A DNA stretch of 64,000 nucleotides, from NCBI GenBank assembly GCA_949286415.1, contig CASEBV010000007.1, positions 62,001 to 126,000 of the forward strand, read 5' to 3'. The translations under genes were made by a program, and so were the position numbers. This document shows positions 59,696 through 64,000 of this stretch, in pieces. Under the pieces are notes generated by a model that saw only the letters and a list, made by a program, of their open reading frames with translations, did no database searches and was not told the origin of the DNA. The DNA is from an uncultured Bacteroidales bacterium. GTDB taxonomy: Bacteria > Bacteroidota > Bacteroidia > Bacteroidales > UBA932. How positions within the stretch are numbered: position 1 is the stretch's first letter; the number at the start of each line of letters is the position of its first letter.

Positions 59696-60970
59696 TTACA
59701 GTACCCTCCAGCCTATGTCCCTGCGCCAGAAAAGATTGTCACACCTGATCTTGTCCACTGCAGCCAAGGCTCTGTCGCGGGCCTGCAGCAATGTGTCTCC
59801 TGAGCCGATGACCATCAGCACACGGCCGCCTGAAGTAACGGTCATGCCGTCCTTCACTGCAGTTCCCATGTGATATATGCGCACTTGCTGGTCTGAAAGC
59901 GCATCTTCAAGGCCTTCTATAGGGAATCCCTTTTCGTATGAACCCGGATAGTCCTTTGATGCCATCACGAAGCCCATCGATGACTTCTGCTCCCATTTGA
60001 TTTCAGGCATGGCGGAGCCGTCGGCCACAGCCGAAAAGATATCGTAAATGTCAGTCTTGAGCAGAGGCAGCACGACTTCCGTCTCCGGGTCGCCGAAACG
60101 GCAGTTGAACTCGATGACCTTGATGCCGGACGGAGTCTTCATGAGGCCTCCGTAGAGTACTCCCTTGAACGGGCGGCCTTCCTTCACCATAGCAGAAGCG
60201 ACTGGCTTCATGATATGCTCCATCGCATATTCCCTGTCCTCTTCCGTGATGAAAGGAAGCGGGGAATATGCTCCCATTCCTCCGGTGTTCGGGCCCTTGT
60301 CCCCTTCGTATGCCCTCTTGTGGTCCTGTGAAAGCGCCATCGGCCAGACTCTCTCCCCATCCACGAAGCACATGAACGAGAATTCCGGACCGGTCAGGAA
60401 CTCCTCGACGACCACCTTGCCCTTGCCGAACTTGTCGTCAAGAAGCATGTCCCTGAGGGTATGGTCAGCCTCTTCCAATGTCTCCGGAATGACCACTCCC
60501 TTTCCGGCGGCAAGCCCGTCATATTTCAGCACAACAGGGAACGGCCCCTTGCTTACATATTCAAGGGCCTCATTGTAGTCTTCGAATGTACGGTATGCGG
60601 CAGTGGGAACATTGTATTTGGCCATCAGCTGCTTGGCGAAATCCTTGCTCGACTCGATGACGGCGGCAGCCTTGGTCGGGCCGAAGATTCTCAGCCCCGC
60701 AGCAGTGAAGGCATCGGTGATACCGGCAGCAAGCGCCACTTCCGGGCCAACGACAGTGAGGTCCACGCCCTTTTCCAGGGCAAAGTCCCTGAGCTGTTCT
60801 ACCTGCGTATCTTTCAACGGAACGCATTCTGCCTGTGCGGCAATGCCGGCATTGCCCGGAGCGCAATAGATTTTTCCGACCTGCGGCGAACGGGACAACG
60901 CGTCCACGATTGCATGGCAGCGTCCGCCTCCGCCTACTACCAGAACAGTCACTTCCCTGGGATGCTCCAT
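59696..60970 (-). CDS. purD: Phosphoribosylamine-glycine ligase
   Basis: ATP-dependent joining of phosphoribosylamine and glycine to GAR, second step of purine synthesis. The 424-residue ATP-grasp protein has VLVVGGGGRCHAIVDAL (start), FPVVLKYDGLAAGKGVVI, PNTGGMGAYSPLPF, GVLYGGLMKTPSGIKVIEFNCRFGDPETE, and MVIGSGDTLLQARDRAL at the end. The ATG at 60970 gives the normal length; the upstream frame to 61051 adds 27 unlikely residues. 110 bp before folD. Confidence 0.97.
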   Translation of the reverse strand: MEHPREVTVLVVGGGGRCHAIVDALSRSPQVGKIYCAPGNAGIAAQAECVPLKDTQVEQLRDFALEKGVDLTVVGPEVALAAGITDAFTAAGLRIFGPTKAAAVIESSKDFAKQLMAKYNVPTAAYRTFEDYNEALEYVSKGPFPVVLKYDGLAAGKGVVIPETLEEADHTLRDMLLDDKFGKGKVVVEEFLTGPEFSFMCFVDGERVWPMALSQDHKRAYEGDKGPNTGGMGAYSPLPFITEEDREYAMEHIMKPVASAMVKEGRPFKGVLYGGLMKTPSGIKVIEFNCRFGDPETEVVLPLLKTDIYDIFSAVADGSAMPEIKWEQKSSMGFVMASKDYPGSYEKGFPIEGLEDALSDQQVRIYHMGTAVKDGMTVTSGGRVLMVIGSGDTLLQARDRALAAVDKIRCDNLFWRRDIGWRVL

Positions 60971-61057
60971 TCCAATGCCCTTAAGATGTTTTGTATAGAC
61001 TGCAGCATGACCGTCAGGCCCAGGCTGCAGATGATTTAAGACGACTTCCATAGCGAT

Positions 61058-62608
61058 TCAATGCTTGAAATGTCTGTTGCCGGTAAAGAGCATGGCTATG
61101 CCGTGTTCGTTGGCCTTGGCTATGGAATCGTTGTCGCGGATGCTTCCGCCGGGCTGCACTATTGCCTTGACCCCGTATTCCGCGGCGAGGGCAACGCAGT
61201 CGTCGAACGGGAAGAAGCCGTCTGAAGCGAGGACAAGACCTGCTTCCCTGACATCCTTGCCTTCCGCAGCGAATGTGGCTGCTGCCTGCTTGAGCGCAAT
61301 CTCAGCCGAGCCGATGCGGTTCATCTGTCCGGCTCCCACACCGAAGGTCATGCCGTTCTTGACCACAACAATCGCATTGGACTTCACATGCTTGACGATG
61401 CGCCATGCAAAATTGAGGTCATCCATGTCGCCGGCCTGAGGCTTTGTCTCCGTGACGCACATTTCCGGCACCACAGTCTTGGTCGTGGTGTCCTGGTCCT
61501 GGACGAGGAGGCCTCCGTTGACGCTGACATACTGTTTTCTCACCTTGTCATCCCTGGTCATGTCAACTTTGAGCAGACGGAGATTCTTTTTGGTGCGGAG
61601 AAGGTCCAGGGCCTCTGCGGAGAACGAAGGTGCCATAACTATTTCAAGGAACACCGGCTTGAGAAGTTCTGCTGTCGCAAGGTCCACTTCCCGGTTGAAG
61701 GCCACTATTCCTCCGAAGATGCTGACCTTGTCGGCCTCGAATGTCTTCTGCCATGCCTCCAGGGCATCTTTTCCGACTGCGGCTCCGCACGGATTCATGT
61801 GCTTGAGTCCGACGCAGAAAGGCTCGTCGAATTCCCTTACGATATTGAGGGCGGCATTTGCATCCTGGATATTGTTGTATGAGAGTTCCTTGCCGTTGAG
61901 CTGCTCCGCCGTGGCGAGGGAGAACGGGACTTTTTCCATTGAGGCATAGAACATGGCCTCCTGATGAGGGTTCTCCCCGTATCTGAGCGACTGCTTCAGG
62001 TCATACTCGAGGAAAAGCTTTTCATTGAGCCCGGCCTGCTTCCTCATGTATGAGGCTATCATCATGTCATACTCTGCGGTATGGGTATAGGCCTCAGCGG
62101 AGAGGCGGAGCCTGGTCCCGGGTGTAGTGTTCCCCGTCTGGCGGATTTCGTCAATGATTTTCGGATAGTCCTCCGGATGGCAGACCACAGTGACATCCTT
62201 CCAGTTCTTGGCCGCACTGCGGAGCATTGAAGGGCCTCCGATGTCGATGTTCTCGATGGCATCCTCCATGGTCACATCCGGCTTCGATATTGTCTCTCTG
62301 AACGGATAGAGATTGACGCATACGAGGTCGATGTATTCTATTCCGTTTTCCTGAAGCTGCCTGCGGTGACTTTCGAGGTCCCTGCGGCCGAGAAGTGCCC
62401 CGTGAACCTTCGGATGAAGAGTCTTGACTCTTCCGTCACAGATTTCCGGGAAGCCGGTTATCTCACTGATGTTGATGATTTTGAGTCCTGCTTCCTGAAG
62501 AAGTTTCATGGTGCCTCCGGTGGCGATGATTTCCCACCCGAGAGACTCAAGCTGACGGGCGAATTCTACCACGCCTGTCTTATCGCTTACTGAAAATAAA
62601 GCTCTCAT
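61058..62608 (-). CDS. purH: Bifunctional AICAR formyltransferase/IMP cyclohydrolase
   Basis: Last two steps to IMP, using 10-formyl-THF from FolD. The 516-residue protein has the MGS-like N-terminus (ALFSVSDKTGVVEFARQL, LKPKVHGALLGRR-type), RYGENPHQEAMFY, NGKELSYNNIQDANAAL, and SDGFFPFDDCVALAAEYGVKAIVQPGGSIRDN and GIAMLFTGNRHFKH at the end. The ATG at 62608 (MRALFSVSDK) fits family length; an ATG at 62632 is an alternative. Confidence 0.97.
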   Translation of the reverse strand: MRALFSVSDKTGVVEFARQLESLGWEIIATGGTMKLLQEAGLKIINISEITGFPEICDGRVKTLHPKVHGALLGRRDLESHRRQLQENGIEYIDLVCVNLYPFRETISKPDVTMEDAIENIDIGGPSMLRSAAKNWKDVTVVCHPEDYPKIIDEIRQTGNTTPGTRLRLSAEAYTHTAEYDMMIASYMRKQAGLNEKLFLEYDLKQSLRYGENPHQEAMFYASMEKVPFSLATAEQLNGKELSYNNIQDANAALNIVREFDEPFCVGLKHMNPCGAAVGKDALEAWQKTFEADKVSIFGGIVAFNREVDLATAELLKPVFLEIVMAPSFSAEALDLLRTKKNLRLLKVDMTRDDKVRKQYVSVNGGLLVQDQDTTTKTVVPEMCVTETKPQAGDMDDLNFAWRIVKHVKSNAIVVVKNGMTFGVGAGQMNRIGSAEIALKQAAATFAAEGKDVREAGLVLASDGFFPFDDCVALAAEYGVKAIVQPGGSIRDNDSIAKANEHGIAMLFTGNRHFKH

Positions 62609-62655
62609 AATATGGCTGTTGTTTGCTTTCAATTTTCAATTCATTCTTGAACCGG

Positions 62656-63690
62656 TCAGGCCTGCATCCTGATGTCCACTCCCGGACGGTCCGTGACACG
62701 GCCGATGACGGAAGCCTTCTCCCCGTGCGATTCAAGGATGGCAATGGCCTTGTCCGCTTCGGAGGAGTCGAGGGCGAGTACCATGCCTATGCCCATGTTG
62801 AAGATATTGAACATTTCGCGGTGAGCGACTTTCCCGTATTTTTCAAGAAGCCTGAATATCGGAAGAATTTCCCATGAACCTTCCTGAATCTCAATTCCCT
62901 GGCCTTCCTTGAGGATACGCGGGATATTCTCGTCAAAGCCGCCTCCGGTAATGTGGGCGACTCCATGCACATCGCAGCTGCGGATGACATCGAGCACCTG
63001 CCTGACATATATTTTGGTCGGTGTGAGGGAGACTTCTCCGAGCACCTGTCCGCCAAGCTCCGGATATGAAGACCTGAGGTCCAGGCCAGCGTCGGCAAAT
63101 ATCTTGCGCACAAGGCTGAAGCCGTTGGAATGCACGCCGGACGAGGCTATTCCTACAAGGACATCCCCGGCCTTCACTTTGCTGCCGTCTATAAGCTTCG
63201 ACTTCTCCACAACGCCGGTGGTAAATCCGGCTATGTCGTATTCGCCGTCCGAATACATTCCCGGCATTTCTGCGGTCTCGCCGCCGACAAGGGCACATCC
63301 GGCCTGACGGCATCCTTCTGCGACACCGGCGACTATGGCCTCGATTTTTTCCGGCTCGTTGTGTCCTACGGCTATGTAGTCAAGGAAGAAAAGAGGTTCC
63401 GCTCCCTGGGCAAGCACATCATTCACGCACATTGCCACGGCATCGATTCCTATGGTGTCATGCTTGTCCATCGCAAAGGCAAGCTTAAGCTTGGTGCCCA
63501 CTCCGTCAGTGCCGCTGACCAGCACAGGTTCCTTTACATTCAGGGAGGAGAGGTCGAACATTCCCCCGAATGAGCCTATATTGCCCATGACACCTGCACG
63601 CGCCGTAGAGGCCACATGACTTTTGATTCTGCGGACCACCTCGTAACCTGCCTCAAGGTTGACACCCGCCTTTTCATAACTGACTGCCAT
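62656..63690 (-). CDS. purM: Phosphoribosylformylglycinamidine cyclo-ligase (AIR synthetase)
   Basis: ATP-dependent ring closure of FGAM to AIR. The 344 residues contain [35 protein letters not shown] (ATP/Mg site), [30 protein letters not shown] and [14 protein letters not shown], in the usual order. First in the purM-purH-purD-folD direction with its own promoter region upstream (63691-63780). Confidence 0.97.
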   Translation of the reverse strand: MAVSYEKAGVNLEAGYEVVRRIKSHVASTARAGVMGNIGSFGGMFDLSSLNVKEPVLVSGTDGVGTKLKLAFAMDKHDTIGIDAVAMCVNDVLAQGAEPLFFLDYIAVGHNEPEKIEAIVAGVAEGCRQAGCALVGGETAEMPGMYSDGEYDIAGFTTGVVEKSKLIDGSKVKAGDVLVGIASSGVHSNGFSLVRKIFADAGLDLRSSYPELGGQVLGEVSLTPTKIYVRQVLDVIRSCDVHGVAHITGGGFDENIPRILKEGQGIEIQEGSWEILPIFRLLEKYGKVAHREMFNIFNMGIGMVLALDSSEADKAIAILESHGEKASVIGRVTDRPGVDIRMQA

Positions 63691-63762
63691 ATCTGTATTG
63701 TGTTTATTAGTCCCGATGGTATTGTATCAGTTGTATTATTCTGATGGTATTATTCAATCCTG

Positions 63763-63770
63763 CAAATATA
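63763..63770 (-). promoter_or_regulatory. Probable -7 box for purM
   Basis: TATATTTG on the minus strand; start of transcription would be near 63756 and the leader about 66 nt. No purine-riboswitch-like fold recognised in the leader. Confidence 0.4.
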
Positions 63771-63796
63771 ACATATTTATCGCAGAATGCATAGCC

Positions 63797-64000
63797 TCAC
63801 CGGCAGGCATTCCCCTGCAGGCAGCTCAAGGCGGCGCCTATTGCCGTCCTGTATTCGGGATATTCCGGTATATGCACCCGGATGCCGTACAGGGCCTCGA
63901 TCCTGTCATAGAGAGGCCTGCTCTGCGGCAGCATAGGGAGATTTCCTATCAGCACAAAATCCTTTATGCCGGTATTGTATGCCACAAGATTTGCGGCACT
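63797..64000 (-). CDS. Type II pantothenate kinase, C-terminal end (cut by window)
   Basis: The last 67 residues of a gene that extends beyond the window: SAANLVAYNTGIKDFVLIGNLPMLPQSRP... and PEYRTAIGAALSCLQG at the end. The AiGAALS-type ending after a VLIGxLP strand is the ASKHA-fold layout of type II pantothenate kinases (CoaW/PanK4-like), first step of CoA synthesis. The frame stays open to 64000, so start and motifs are outside view. Confidence 0.65.
   Translation of the reverse strand, partial: SAANLVAYNTGIKDFVLIGNLPMLPQSRPLYDRIEALYGIRVHIPEYPEYRTAIGAALSCLQGNACR

Noticed and set aside
63691..63796. Purine riboswitch upstream of purM
   Set aside because: No recognisable three-stem aptamer; only short GATGGTATT repeats and a -7 box.

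Overview
The window looks like chromosomal DNA from a member of the Bacteroidota, most likely order Bacteroidales. The signs are the promoter style (TTTG, about 19 bp, TAnnTTTG) seen repeatedly, families largely confined to that phylum (DUF4290, DUF3822, DUF4861, UpxY, fimbrillin-like lipoproteins, traA/traE-type conjugation genes), A-rich leaders with few strong Shine-Dalgarno sites, and many lipoproteins. I cannot fix the genus from sequence alone.

Positions 1-27,700 are mostly core genome: tcdA, mazG, a 4-hydroxybutyrate/acyl-CoA:acetate CoA-transferase, ybaK, a DUF3822-rsmD-CDF transporter operon, a DHH phosphoesterase followed by two FKBP-like lipoproteins and a MATE exporter, a cytidylate-kinase-like gene with a serine hydrolase, an ackA-ptb-buk fermentation operon, a ComEC core protein, ApbE, LemA with two TPM proteins, and lolA-ftsK. 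The CoA-transferase together with ptb-buk suggests butyrate formation.

Two tRNA-Lys genes (UUU and CUU, 27,903-28,077) mark the edge of an AT-richer accessory island (about 28,100-35,000). It starts with a decayed piece of a Bacteroides-type conjugative element: traA is broken by a frameshift and a traE-like gene is cut off next to the tRNA terminator. Then come plus-strand genes typical of a defence cargo: a small membrane protein, a CoiA-like zinc-ribbon/nuclease protein, an undescribed three-gene cassette containing two related membrane-anchored proteins (31,241-32,712), and an AAA ATPase-RloB pair resembling AbiL, whose promoter lies inside a perfect 27-bp palindrome.

Positions 35,136-57,314 hold a 22-kb surface-polysaccharide locus on the minus strand. 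A textbook promoter and a leader of about 140 nt precede an UpxY antiterminator. It is followed by a GT14, a pyruvyltransferase, GT2, GT2, GT8, acyltransferase, GT11 fucosyltransferase, GT2, Wzy-like polymerase, three GT4 enzymes, the priming phosphoglycosyltransferase, a PqqD-nucleotidyltransferase-HprK-like kinase triad, Wza- and Wzc-like export proteins, a 65-residue peptide with a GG motif, and a lipoprotein that fuses a fimbrillin-like region to a PI-PLC fold lacking its catalytic histidine. No Wzx flippase and no UpxZ are visible.

The right end (57,383-64,000) returns to core genes: an OmpA-family protein, then purM-purH-purD-folD read in one direction as a purine/one-carbon cluster, and the C-terminal end of a type II pantothenate kinase cut by the window edge. 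The best candidates for something undescribed are the paired membrane-protein cassette at 31,241-32,712 and the PqqD/NTase/kinase/peptide module inside the polysaccharide operon.
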